NCBI GenBank assembly: GCA_027919835.1
Contig: JANVFP010000017.1
Span: 930,001-994,000, forward strand
Source: Lentinula raphanica
Lineage: Eukaryota > Basidiomycota > Agaricomycetes > Agaricales > Omphalotaceae
Length of the DNA stretch: 64,000 bases
Direction: 5' to 3'
Within the stretch, counting starts at the first letter, position 1. Each line of letters begins with the position of its first letter. The position numbers and the translations under genes are program-made. Below, piece after piece: positions 11,806 to 22,428 of this stretch. Below the pieces are notes generated by a model, which was given only the letters and a program-made list of their open reading frames with translations, searched no databases and was not told the DNA's origin.

Positions 11806-14800
11806 TCACAAAAAACTCGACTCTTTCCAGTTGGAAACCCACTTCGCGACTAGATCTTTGGTGATTGGAGGTGCACAGCGGATACTGTCTGCCATGGCTT
11901 GGGTTTTATCGGTGAGGAAGACCATGGGCTGACGATGCCCGCGACTATATCGCATGCGGAAGAATGGCTATAGAAGTTGAAGCTCAAAAGAAGGAAATTG
12001 GGGAGACATGATAGAGACATACTAGAAGCTTGATAGTGGGATTCTTTTCACCATCAGGGTTCGAATTCGCCAGCCGCTCCACCCACGCAAGGGTTCTAAT
12101 CGCTCGAATGTCATGCCGGTACACTCAAGCCCGTCTAAGATATCATTCCAACTGGCACTCCTGTTGGGGTTAACAATATGGTAGACTGAAGATTGCTCCT
12201 GATCTCCGCGTGATACGATTTCTGCAATAGCTTGTCCTGCATAATCGACAGGAAGCCATGAAGGATTCTGTGAAAAGAGTTTAGTTTTCCCTCGAATACA
12301 AGCGGTTGTTACTAGATTCACCTCATCCATTGTAGGCAATGCCCCTATCGTAACAGCGCTCTTGAACATTAGAGGCCAAGCTTCACGAGAGATGACTCGA
12401 TTGAGGAACAACACATAATTCACAGTGGAAAGCGCATACCTTCAGTCTCGTTCCATACACCACTGGGAAGCAAAAATGATTCACATGAGATTGTCGTACG
12501 ACGGCTGACTAACTTGATAGCTTACTTTACAGAATCGCCGACCATCTGGCCAATTCGTAGCACACCGACAGCTAGCCGAGTGGTTTCTGCGGCCTTCTGA
12601 CACAACTTCTCCACAACCCATTTGCTTTGCGCATAACCTGTGCCTGCAGCGGTAGAAGGAGAAGGGGAGTAATCTTCGGTACATGTCTTGTCAGAAGATC
12701 CTTGGCGGCAGCTGATCGAAGAGCTGAAATAAAAAGATGCGGGCTCAGCATAGGGTGAGTCAAGGCACAGATTCATGAGGTTGAGTGCGCCCCCGACATG
12801 TTCGTCGAAAGACTCGAGACTGAGAGCAAAGTTAACGGGCCAAGCATTCTAGGACTAAGTCAGTAAGCAGTTATATGAATACCCAGAATTATGACATACG
12901 TGAATAACGTCCGTCACCTCTTCTCGGATTGAAGCGTATTCCTCACTCGTTAAGCCCAAGTGTGGTACGTTGGGATTCGCAGCATACGAATCAAATTTGG
13001 ATGATTCAGGTATCGGTAGTTTCCGAAGTTTGAGAGATTCCTGTACACGTTCGAGAGAGTTTTCGTGCGAGTTGGCACGCGAGAGACAGATGACCTTTCG
13101 TATAGATGGTTGTCGAGCGAGCTGATGGAGAATATGAGCGCCTAGAGAGCCTGTAGCGCCGGTAAGAACCTGAACAGGACTGATGAGATAAAGGCCCTCG
13201 AAGGTAGTTGAAGACACATACTACTACACGAGCATCGTTGGGCTTCGGGATAGCAGTAGAATCCGCCTTATGGGTCCCAAGCTTGGCCGCCCAATTCTCA
13301 ACCATCGCAAGCATCTTGACCTCACGATTAGCGGAATCTGACTTTGCTTCTCCAGAACGGAGAGAAAGGATGTAATTCGCCAGACTATCCGGAACCATAA
13401 GGGATAGAGCGGTTTATGTCCCGAAACGACCTACCGTTCGACCGAAGGATACTCATAAACCACTGATATGTTGAAAGTAGGTCAGAAAGAGAATCTGAAA
13501 CTGTAAGAATCTAACACATACCATTCTGACCGAGAACGTGATCACCAAGATCCAACTCTTTCTGAAGAATGTTCCGTACGCGAGTACCTTGCAAAGAATC
13601 AACGCCGAAGGCGAACAGGTCGGCCTGTTTGTCGAGCTTTGAGGCCTTTGTTGAACCAAGAGTCCTGATAATGGTCTGTAGAATATGATCTTCGAGTTCA
13701 GATGTGGAAAGGCGGAGCTTCTCCTGTCCTGAGTGGCCGGTTTCGAACCTGGCATAGATATTTTCTAGTGCAAACTTAGCCACGAACTCAAAATGAATGG
13801 AGATCAAGACATGACATACCGATAACATCCTTGAACTTGGTATAACAGGACGGACGAAGAATACTCATTTTGGTAGCGACGGGGATTTGAGTTCCATATC
13901 TACTCATTATGCATAAGAGTCGAGCTGACGCCAAAGAAAGTCGACGCACGGGAGGAAACCAATCATTTCCGGTAGGAGACGTGAGTGAGTTGGGGCTTCG
14001 GCGTTGGCCTGCTCAATGACAGGCCAGATCTTTTCCATGAGTTCAGAGTTGGAAAGATCTTTCCCTAGCTCGGAGGGTAGGATGAGACATCCGGCCGTAG
14101 GCTTCCCAGCGCCGAACACGATAGCTACAAAGTGGATTAGCAATGCATTCGGAAACCTCCTAGATAAAAGCTGCACTTCACCTTCCGCGACGTAAGGGCT
14201 GTTTCCACGTATGCAAAGTTCCATGGGTACTAAAAGTTACTTTCGGTTAGCGTAGAGACTGCAACCTGACGAAGGGCTCTGGCTACCTGGATTCGTCTTC
14301 TCCCCTAGGATGTGGACAAGAGTGTCATCGAGGCGGCCTAGGTACATGTATCGGTCCTTCTCTTCCGGATGACGCTGAAAGAGATCCTTTGTAGCAAAAG
14401 AACCATCTGCTCGGTTTGACACAACCTGTCAAAGATGATTTCTCAATTGTTTCGCAGAGCAAAGTAAAGGCGAACAAACCTTTGCGGGATAACCGTCTTT
14501 GACGACACATTCGAAAGTGTCTTTTCCTTGAGGCTCCATGACCATATAATGCTTGCTTAACGCTGTCGGGCGCACCCAGTTCCATTTCTTGTCCAACGAG
14601 AAGTTGCGATCAGAGTTCATGATAGTTCCTGTCTAAAAAGAGACTGGTTGAGTACGCAATCAGAATGAGAGGTTGGGTGGGGATTTACCTCAGAAGTCCC
14701 ATATATACTAAGTATATTGACTCCTGCATTGGTTAAACGTGTCCCAAGATCAACCTAAATATATAGATGAGCAGGGCGTTTTGTACTTTGACCGACACGA

Positions 14801-15940
14801 CATACCGGAAGTGGTGCGCCGGCGTAGCTTACGACGTCGAACGTTGCAAGCATTTTCGTTCCCTCTTCAGTTTCACCGAGCAGCTGAAGGAAACTGTAAT
14901 GAAGGAAAAAATGGCAGGAAGGAAACCCACCTTTATGACGTAGGGAACAGCAAAACATTGTCGAGTATCTGGCGATAACGCATGGATGGCACAGATGTTT
15001 GCAGAAGTAAGTGGCAGATGAGGTGGAAATAACGTGAAAGGTTGTCCGGGATACAAGCAACGAAAGCTAAGAAAGATTTAGTTCTTTTGTTGCATCAGAA
15101 TATCGGCTTGAAAATTCACAGTGCAAAATGACCATAACCATGGAAGACTGGGAGAGTACTGAACCCAGGCTTGTTCTGATTGATTGCCATATTCGCGATT
15201 AACCCGTAATGCGTAACGGATACGGGTTTGGGAAAGCCCGTCTATGCCAAAAAATGTCAGTAATTTATAGAAAATATTCGTGAAAAATCGTACGGAGCCA
15301 GAAGAATGAAGATAGATGGCAGGTCTATGGAGTTCCTGCTCGGGAGTAAGGGTAGGAGGAAATGGTTTTATAACAGCATTAGCAGCTCCTTGCGGTCCCC
15401 AGAGCGGGAATCTCATATCCTCAATGATTCCAATATCTATACCTTGCTCCTTCAGCAAGTGGTGGGTCTCCTTGGCTTCCTCAGTGAACTTTGGACTGTA
15501 AATCAAGTGGGTCGCATTCGTTATCTTGGTCAGATGAGCCACCGCGGGTACTGAATTATTGACGGAAAGGAGTAAAGCTGTAAGACCCATCTTGGCGAGT
15601 GCCAGCTCGAGAAGAGTTTCATCGAACGAGGAAGTTACGAAGACAGCAATGGTACGCGTCGGAGGAACATCTCCTGGAGCAGCCTTGGGTGCAATATCGA
15701 GTGATGAGTAATACCAAGCAAGTCGATCGACGGCCCTCAGTACATCAGCGTAGCTATTAATAATAGCTTAGCGTTCAACATAGGAGAAAAACAGGGTAGA
15801 ACGTACGTGAGTGAACGCAGCTTGAGAGAGCCATCTGGTTCTGGGATACCAGTGTAAATGGCAGGTTCATTGGGCTGCTCACGAGCACGAACGTTCAAGA
15901 GTTCGGTAGTGGATCTAGCTTTGAACACAACAGCGGGCAT
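11806..15940 (-). CDS. NRPS-like A-T-R reductase, tandem copy 2 (C-terminal frameshift)
   Basis: Paralogue of copy 1 with the same domain order, the same intron positions and almost the same length (4135 versus 4138 bp). Start MPAVVFKARSTTELL; A domain with SGS/TGFPKPVSVTHY and FHGYGHFAL; carrier FAFGVDSLQGTRVRN; reductase LTGATGSLGAHILHQL and GYAQSKWVVEKL. In the 79 residues around the carrier domain I count 8 differences from copy 1. The coding run that is four bases in copy 1 (7424-7427) is three bases here (12091-12093). After FERLEPL the frame therefore shifts to RGWSGWRIRTLM instead of continuing WVERLANSNP. The expected tail, PFFRMRYSRGHRQP to SNWKESSFL with TGA at 11806-11808, is still present but out of frame. 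Either a recent inactivating deletion of the last ~65 residues or a homopolymer sequencing error. The end given is the ancestral stop. Confidence 0.85.
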
Positions 15941-16377
15941 GGCGATACTATCAATGGCTTCATTTCGCGGGAGTCCTCTTTATAAACACGAGAGTTCGAG
16001 AAAAAGAAAGGATATTAGCCGTGGGCCGCAGGGTCCGAGCGGAACGCACCGGGCCCTCTGCGGACTTGACTTTTTTCATGCTTTCTCTCCTTGTTTTAGC
16101 TCCTGTCTCTTTCAGTGGTCCGAAGGCGACGCGTCCTTTCGCGCTTTTCGCATCATACGATCCATTTAACTACCCCACCTTCTCCACATTTCCTGAACCT
16201 CTAGCCAAATTTTTAGTCAAATTCTCGGTCCGCCGCAGCCTGGAGTTGGTAGGATGTAGATCACAGGTTATCGAAGACGCTGGGGCAATAGACTCAATGG
16301 ACTTAGTATGAACCTGATATAAACAGTGATTGTGAGTATTCAAAATTCGGCTCATTCAGCGTCCCCATTCTCGAACC
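15941..16377. promoter_or_regulatory. Divergent promoter between A-T-R copy 2 and the MFS transporter
   Basis: 437 bp separating two genes transcribed in opposite directions, so it may co-regulate them. Facing the A-T-R gene, a TATA box TTTATAAA lies at 15979-15986 and an out-of-frame upstream ATG at 15961-15963. A GC-rich block around 16018-16065 follows. No coding frame with protein-like content is seen. Confidence 0.55.
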
Positions 16378-18922
16378 ATGTCTATTCCTCATCCTCAAGT
16401 GAACGAGAACGAGAACGTTGCAGGAGTCCCGAACCTGGATGCCGACTCGAAGGCCGAGAAAGCAGAAGTCGAACAAGTAGAAGATGTCTTCAGTCAGGCC
16501 CCGTATCAACCTCCTGGCGAGCCTCGCTCTGCTAGCATTTTCACTTGGCTGCAGAAGAAGAATCCGTCTCCGCAATTCCTAGCCGAGGTGGCGAAGATGA
16601 ACGAAACAGAACTTGATGCTCTCAAAGTCAAGAAGATTGAACGCAAGATTGACTTACTCATCATGCCTGCACTTGCCATATGCTACATGGTTCGTTTATG
16701 TTCTCTCCCGTCTATACACGGAGACATTGATGCTTTGTTCAGTTCTACTATATGTAAGCACTGACTTGTGAGATCGCGAATACCTTTGAACATTGGATCA
16801 CGCCCAGCGACAAGACTACTCTTTCGTACGCCGCAATCTTCAACAGTACGCCGGTCTGTTTTGCTTTCACGTTTCACGTTTCTCATTTCCTCTACTCTAG
16901 TCAAGAAAGATTTGCATCTCGGAAGCTCTGACTATGTAAGTTCACCAGTGATTCTATATTTCTGCATGAGGATCTCAACGCTCAATTTCAGAATTGGCTC
17001 TCGAGCTTGTTCTATTGTTCGTGTTGTACCCTCCATATGCATGATGCTTTCTAACTTTCAGGATCCAGTCGGATGGTTGGGCTGGGCCTTACCCACCAAC
17101 CTTTTGATGCAGAAGTTCCCCTTGAACAAGTACCTTGCCTTCAATGTCAGTCTCTGTATAGCTGAGATTTCATTGGGTTGTAATCGAAGCTAACTTTGTT
17201 CTCAGATCTTCCTGTGGGGCGTTCTTCTCATGGCTCAAGCAGCTAGCCGGAACTTCACTGAGTTGGCCGTCCTTCGTGTTTTATCTGGTGCCGCAGAGGC
17301 TACTGCGGATCCAGCGTTTGTCCTGATCACTGGAACCTGGTATACAAGGTCGCAGCAACCGACAAGGATAGGCTATTGGTATCTGTAAGTATCTTCGAAC
17401 GGCTCTTCTATATATAATCCTGAACGTCTTCGATAGTGCTAATGGCTTCGGTATTGCCCTCGGTGGTCTGTTCGGCTATGCGATAGGTCATGTAAGTCTT
17501 TAAAGTCCTTTCGTCTGCACGTAGTCAGTTATCTGATCCTCAAAACGATATTCAGATCAAAGGTGCACGAACTCTTGGACAGACAAAAATGATAACTCAT
17601 ACAATATATAGGCAGTCTTCCGTCGTGGAAGTACGAGTTCATCATCATCGGCGCTCTTTGCTCAGCTTGGGCCATTTTTATGGCTATCTTTGTCCCCGAC
17701 TCGCCCTACTTCAGCCACTGGTTCACTCCAGAGGAAAGGCTGATCATCGTAAGTCGGAAACGCGGTGATCAGAACTCGACTGATTCTCGAGAGTAAGTCC
17801 ACTAAACATGTATCTCTATCGATTTCTCAGAGTGACCTGACAAATTTCAGATGGAAACCTGCGCAAGTTCTCGAAGCATTCATTGATCCAAAGACCTACC
17901 TGTTCTTCCTTTTCGGTTTCACTGCTAATGTTCCCAATGTGCGTATGCTTCTCCTAGCACGTCATAGGGTCCTAATCGATACCATCAGGGTGCTACCTCC
18001 AACTTGTATGCACTATTTTCTGACCTTGCGATTTGTTGACCTATTCTCTGTCGTAGCGGGACTCTGATCGTACAGGGGTAGGTTTTTCCTGCGCGAATAG
18101 TATGAGGACTGATCGGATCGTTGTACCTTAGGTTTGGTTTTGATACCTTCCAAACTACGCTCATGCAAATTCCTTACGGGATGGTCATTGTTGCGTTCAT
18201 TTTGGCCGTAATCTTCATCAACTCAAAGCTGCCACCGGGTTATCGTACGCTCCTCATGGCCGTAACCAATGTACCTACTGTAGTTGGATTCGCCATGGTC
18301 GCCTGGTGCAAAGGCACAGCAGCACGGCTTGCTGGATTTTGTACGTGATACTGCTCTATATTTCTCCAACCGCGCTCATTTTAAAACGTTGGTAATTGAA
18401 CTGTGTAGGGCTGACTGGTGCTTCGAATGCTACTTTTGTCCTTGGTCTGTCTCTTCTTTCAGGCAACGTCGGTGGCCAGTCGAAGAAGGCTATAGCCAGT
18501 GCTGCTGTTTTCCTAGGGGTTGCTATTGGGTCAGTCAGTGTATTGACGGGATCGAGGACTCATTGAATGACTTTTCTCCACTCAGGAATATCGTTGGACC
18601 TTTCTTGTTCAAATCGTCCGAAGCGCCGACATACTACACCGGGGTAGTGGGATGTCTGGTCTCTCGAGCTCTTGAGGCAAGAACATTCAATATCTACTGG
18701 CTGAATACCGCATTGAGGAGATTGCTACAGATCGTCATCATCCTCATCCTCCGAGTGATATTCGTTATGGCTAACCGTCGTAGAGATCGAGCTGTGGCCG
18801 AGGGTCGCGTTCAATATGATGCACGAGTCACTGAACTGGAGGATATTACCGACTGGAAGAACCCGGCGTTCCGCTATGTTACGGTAGGCTCTAGATTTTG
18901 TCAGGAGAACTACGTGTACTGA
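16378..18922 (+). CDS. MFS transporter, allantoate permease (Dal5) type
   Basis: Anion:cation symporter family member of the plasma membrane, likely importing or exporting a small carboxylate or ureide. Seventeen exons sum to 552 residues: 16378-16689, 16743-16753, 16808-16845, 16901-16935, 16992-17016, 17069-17145, 17206-17384, 17437-17491, 17556-17562, 17612-17792, 17851-17938, 17989-18005, 18057-18077, 18132-18340, 18409-18529, 18586-18676, 18731-18922. Family motifs are FYYIDKTTLSYAAIFN, NWLSSLFYFGWLGWALPTN, RVLSGAAEA, GHIKGSLPSWKYEF, QGFGFDTFQTTLMQ and ALE/IVIILILR, then RRRDRAVAEG. Exons 2 (11 nt) and 9 (7 nt) are micro-exons required by these motifs. The intron before the last exon uses a GC donor (gcaaga at 18677). 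The end may instead be FRYVT* through an extra intron 18884-18938. Its divergent position next to the A-T-R pair suggests it carries their substrate or product, which is inference. Confidence 0.9.
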
Positions 18923-20095
18923 TATGCTGCCCCGAAAGTGACGGTTTCCGCTGCACTGGCCTTTCGTTCGTTGCTTGGAGTTGCACTGGTCATTCTCTTG
19001 AACACCCTTGTGTAAGTATTCTTAGTTTGTAAGATATTGTATCGTGTATGTTCATCCGCGAGCAATCTGATCTCGGATGATGGAGGGACTGAGGTGAGAG
19101 AAATATTGTCCAAAACCATTATTTTCATCGCACTGCCACTACTTTAGTTTTTCATCAAACCACTTCTGGCAGGCTCCCTAAAAATTGGACACCGTCTATT
19201 CTTGAACTTAGGAGCATTTGCACACGAAAAGCAAGCGTGCGCTGAAACTGCAGCTTTTTGTCAACGAATCATCGAAAGCGAGCACCTGTGAGCGACCACT
19301 CTCTTCATAGCTTCGAACCCTGGTGCTACGGGCCTGAAATACACCGTTACGTTCATCGATATTTGACTGTGTTTTGAGGCACCGGACGTAGCCTGTGATT
19401 CGAACAATTGAAGTGGGGAGTGGTAAAGAGTGAATGACGAAGCCATAGCACGCAGTCACTACGAGATCTTCATCAAGATAGCTGATGCTGCAGACGTTTC
19501 GTATCCGTCAGGAGCGGATATGAATAGTCCTTCAAAACTTCTCAAGCACGGTCGGACTGTGTAGTGTATGCGTGAGGAGACTTGAATAGGTTACAATCTC
19601 TCTGGACCCGAGACTTACGTAGGATTAGACTATCCATGAATGAACGGCAACAGCTGCCGCAGAAAGCATGTTCAAGATTTCGAAGCCTAATGTGCAAAGA
19701 CACTTTCACTGAGTCTACGAGGTGATGCTTCTCACTTGTTCAAAATATCTGCTGATGCCAGTGACTGTGGAGGCTGTTTGGAGCTGGGATAACGGTAAGA
19801 CGAGCATTGCTAGTATCAAACTCTAAACTCTTTTCAATGTAAGTACTCCAGTGTTGCTCGTCGTTGTTTCAAGCTTACAATCTTACGATATCGTGGATCT
19901 GATGCGTCTCATCTGGCTACTTCTGGATACCAAAAGAACAAAATTCCAAGAATGGGGCCAAGATGGATCATCTGGCAGTCAAGCAAGATCCTTTAAGAAC
20001 CGCATGGTTCCTCGGATTGAGGTGCTGTATAGGTATCGTACCCCGGCTCTTACGGTTAGACTTCCTCACTCTTATCTGAACAGCTTGCTTTCAAC
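18923..20095. other. Intergenic stretch after the transporter
   Basis: Just after the transporter stop, 18935-19012 stays open in the same frame and encodes a hydrophobic run (SAALAFRSLLGVALVILLN) before another stop. It may be a lost extension or chance. The remainder shows no recognisable coding sequence, and the final part should be the promoter of the DUF6533 gene. Confidence 0.35.
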
Positions 20096-22109
20096 ATGGC
20101 CAGTAAAGCTGCTACTCAGTAAGCCTCTCATCACTTGGTGAGCGAATGGTACTCACCGTTTCATCTCCAGCTACCTTCAGTTTGATATCCAATGGGCCAG
20201 TATCGGTAAAGCCAGTCTGCTCTTCGAAGCCCTCAGTTATCAGGGTTGTTATACACGGACTGATTAATCGCTCGTCATGGTAGCCTTGATCTGGTATGGT
20301 GAGTACCCCAGCTCGTTGTTGTTCCAACCACTTTCTTAGTAGACAAGCTCATCGTCTTGAATAGACTATACATTGACGTTCCCAATGGAGGTCCAATATT
20401 TCTGGACTTCAAAAGTTCGACTGTCCACCTTTCTCTACATTCTATGCCGCTACGCTCTCTTGGCCAACGTACTATACTTATTGGATATTGCTGGGAAGTT
20501 GACTGACAAGTACGTAGCATCAATCGTCTGCTTTACCTCCAAGACCGTGTTGTTCACCCCGACCTATGATTAGCTGTAATACGTGGTACCAGTTCATCGG
20601 GGCGCTGAGTGTCTTAGGGCGAGCGGCGATAATTGGTACGTCTTCCCGTTCAACTAGACCTGGTATCAATAGTAACGGAGAAACTTTTCACTGCCCTACC
20701 AAAAGTGGTCTTCACTGGACGAACGTGGGCGGTCTGGGGTCGAAACAGATTTATTCTAGCCTACATGTCCTTCCTGGGTGTTATATGCGTGGCATTAGAT
20801 ATCGTGAGCGGGCATTTTTAGGCTTCACACAGTGGAGTTCTACTCAACACTATCTTTGCCTCTTCTAGACACATGTTCCGGGACTTCGCTGCTCTGGTGG
20901 CTCGAGTATTCCGATGTTAGTTTAAACTATAAATCGTTTTCCCATCGGGTTTTTGTTGTGTTGCCACTTCGATTTGTTCATCATGCTGATTTATCTGTTC
21001 TTCCCTCGACTTCGTTTGGACATAGTGGTAAGTTTACTACGATCTTTGTCAAAAGCCTGCGTTAACTGCTGATCAGCGAATGACCTCCTTTCTATCTTGA
21101 TGGTTGTATTCGAATATTCATCGGCAATACTGAACAGCATACGATGTGTCCAGGCTTTCAGAGCTCATGGGAAAAGCATGAAAGAGCAAAAAGAAGGGTT
21201 TCAGTATTTGCTTTTTGAACAAGGTTTGTTCATCAACTCCCCTCCCACTAGCAAGCCTCTCGATTGATATCGGACTAATGCTCCTTTCCTTGCAGGTATC
21301 TTTTATTTCAGGTAACAACTGGTTTCACTTCTTTTATATCAATATGAGTCGTCTGATACACCTGCAATGCAACGAATAGTATAGTATCACTTTTCACAAC
21401 CGCAGCCGTGATTCTCAACTTTGTGAGTTATTTTCGTCTTGTTGTATTAGTCCTTTGTCAGTTGACAATGTTCGTCCCACTATACATAGCAAGCTCCGGT
21501 GCGTGATGGAATAGATGTGGTCTGCAACCTGATTCTTACGTTGAGCCTCTGACCGCGTGCAATTCTTCTTCAGTCTGGATTCTTCCAACGACTCCTAAAT
21601 GCTTTAACCCTTCCGTAAGTGCGAAGTTCATCATGATCATCTGTCCTAGTCCTACTTAGCTGTGTATGTGAACACATTTGACTGATCACTCTATCTCTTC
21701 TCTCAGTCTTTCCGGCTTGTTGACTGCTCGTTTCCTGTTACACATACGCCAGTGGGAGTATACCCATTCACCAGCTGCAGCGTCCGTTCATGACAGAAAC
21801 CCCGATGGCCAGGATCAATCGCACACGATGTCCTTCAGAGCTGCCTCGGCTGTTCTGTCTACCTTCATCACTTCTGATTTTGGCTCAGACCCTGTTCAAA
21901 CTCGGGATCCGAATTCAAAGAGAATCAGGAATCGGTATGACGACCCTAGTACACCTTCTGTGCCCTCTAGCCCCTCGTATATCGTATCAGCCGCGGGCGC
22001 TGACATTGAATCCCAATCCACTCCGGAAATCGAAAAGCCCGAGAACAGTGCGGAGAAGACTGAGGCTGTCAGAGAGGGCAAAAAACGAGTGCGGGTGCCA
22101 ATGGATTGA
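20096..22109 (+). CDS. DUF6533 multi-pass membrane protein, copy 1
   Basis: Basidiomycete-specific integral membrane protein of unknown function. The proposed start MASKAATH joins through an intron to YLQFDIQWASI. A 15-nt exon then leads to the DUF6533 signature WYDYTLTFPMEVQYFW and LSTFLYILCRYALLANVLYLL. Later exons give CNTWYQFIGALSVLGRAAII, FTGRTWAVWGRNRFILAY, VVFEYSSAILNSIRCVQAFR and FFQRLLNALTLPLSGLLTARF. About six to seven hydrophobic segments are visible, then a hydrophilic Ser/Pro-rich cytoplasmic tail ending in TEAVREGKKRVRV. It is the most diverged of the four copies in this window and lies 10 kb from the other three, in the same orientation. Several small middle exons are approximate. 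Confidence 0.75.
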
Positions 22110-22428
22110 AAGTTGAGGGTAAGATTGGCAGTTGTAGAAGTTTTTCTTCAGCTTTTCAGAGTATTAAGTACGTCGTCCTTCCTATATTTATGAAGAAGTT
22201 GTAGCTGTATACAAGCAGAGCAAATGAGTTCTGTGGCACATCGATCGTCTGGAGTGATATTTTGGAGTCAACGCCACGATAGGGGCGTGTTATATTTATA
22301 GTGGGCGACGATGATCTCATTCAATTGTCGTTGTCAAAATTCCTGGAATTTCCATCTCATACTCTTACGACCACATTCTAGCTGCTCGCTTTCAACGTTT
22401 GAACCATCTGCCACCCAGCGCTCTAACC
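22110..22428. promoter_or_regulatory. Promoter region of the PSD-type decarboxylase gene
   Basis: About 320 bp with no gene. A TATA-like stretch (TATATTTATA) lies at 22291-22300, about 130 bp before the ATG at 22429, and the start sits in a good context (AACCATGC). Confidence 0.4.

Noticed and set aside
7139..15940. Idea that the A-T-R genes are atromentin-type quinone synthetases
   Set aside because: Those enzymes end in a thioesterase; here the third domain clearly has the TGATGSLG and YxxxK features of a thioester reductase.
19300..19330. Minus-strand word GGTTCGAAGC resembling a tRNA T-loop
   Set aside because: No matching acceptor stem, D-arm or anticodon stem can be drawn around it; no tRNA gene is supported anywhere in the window.
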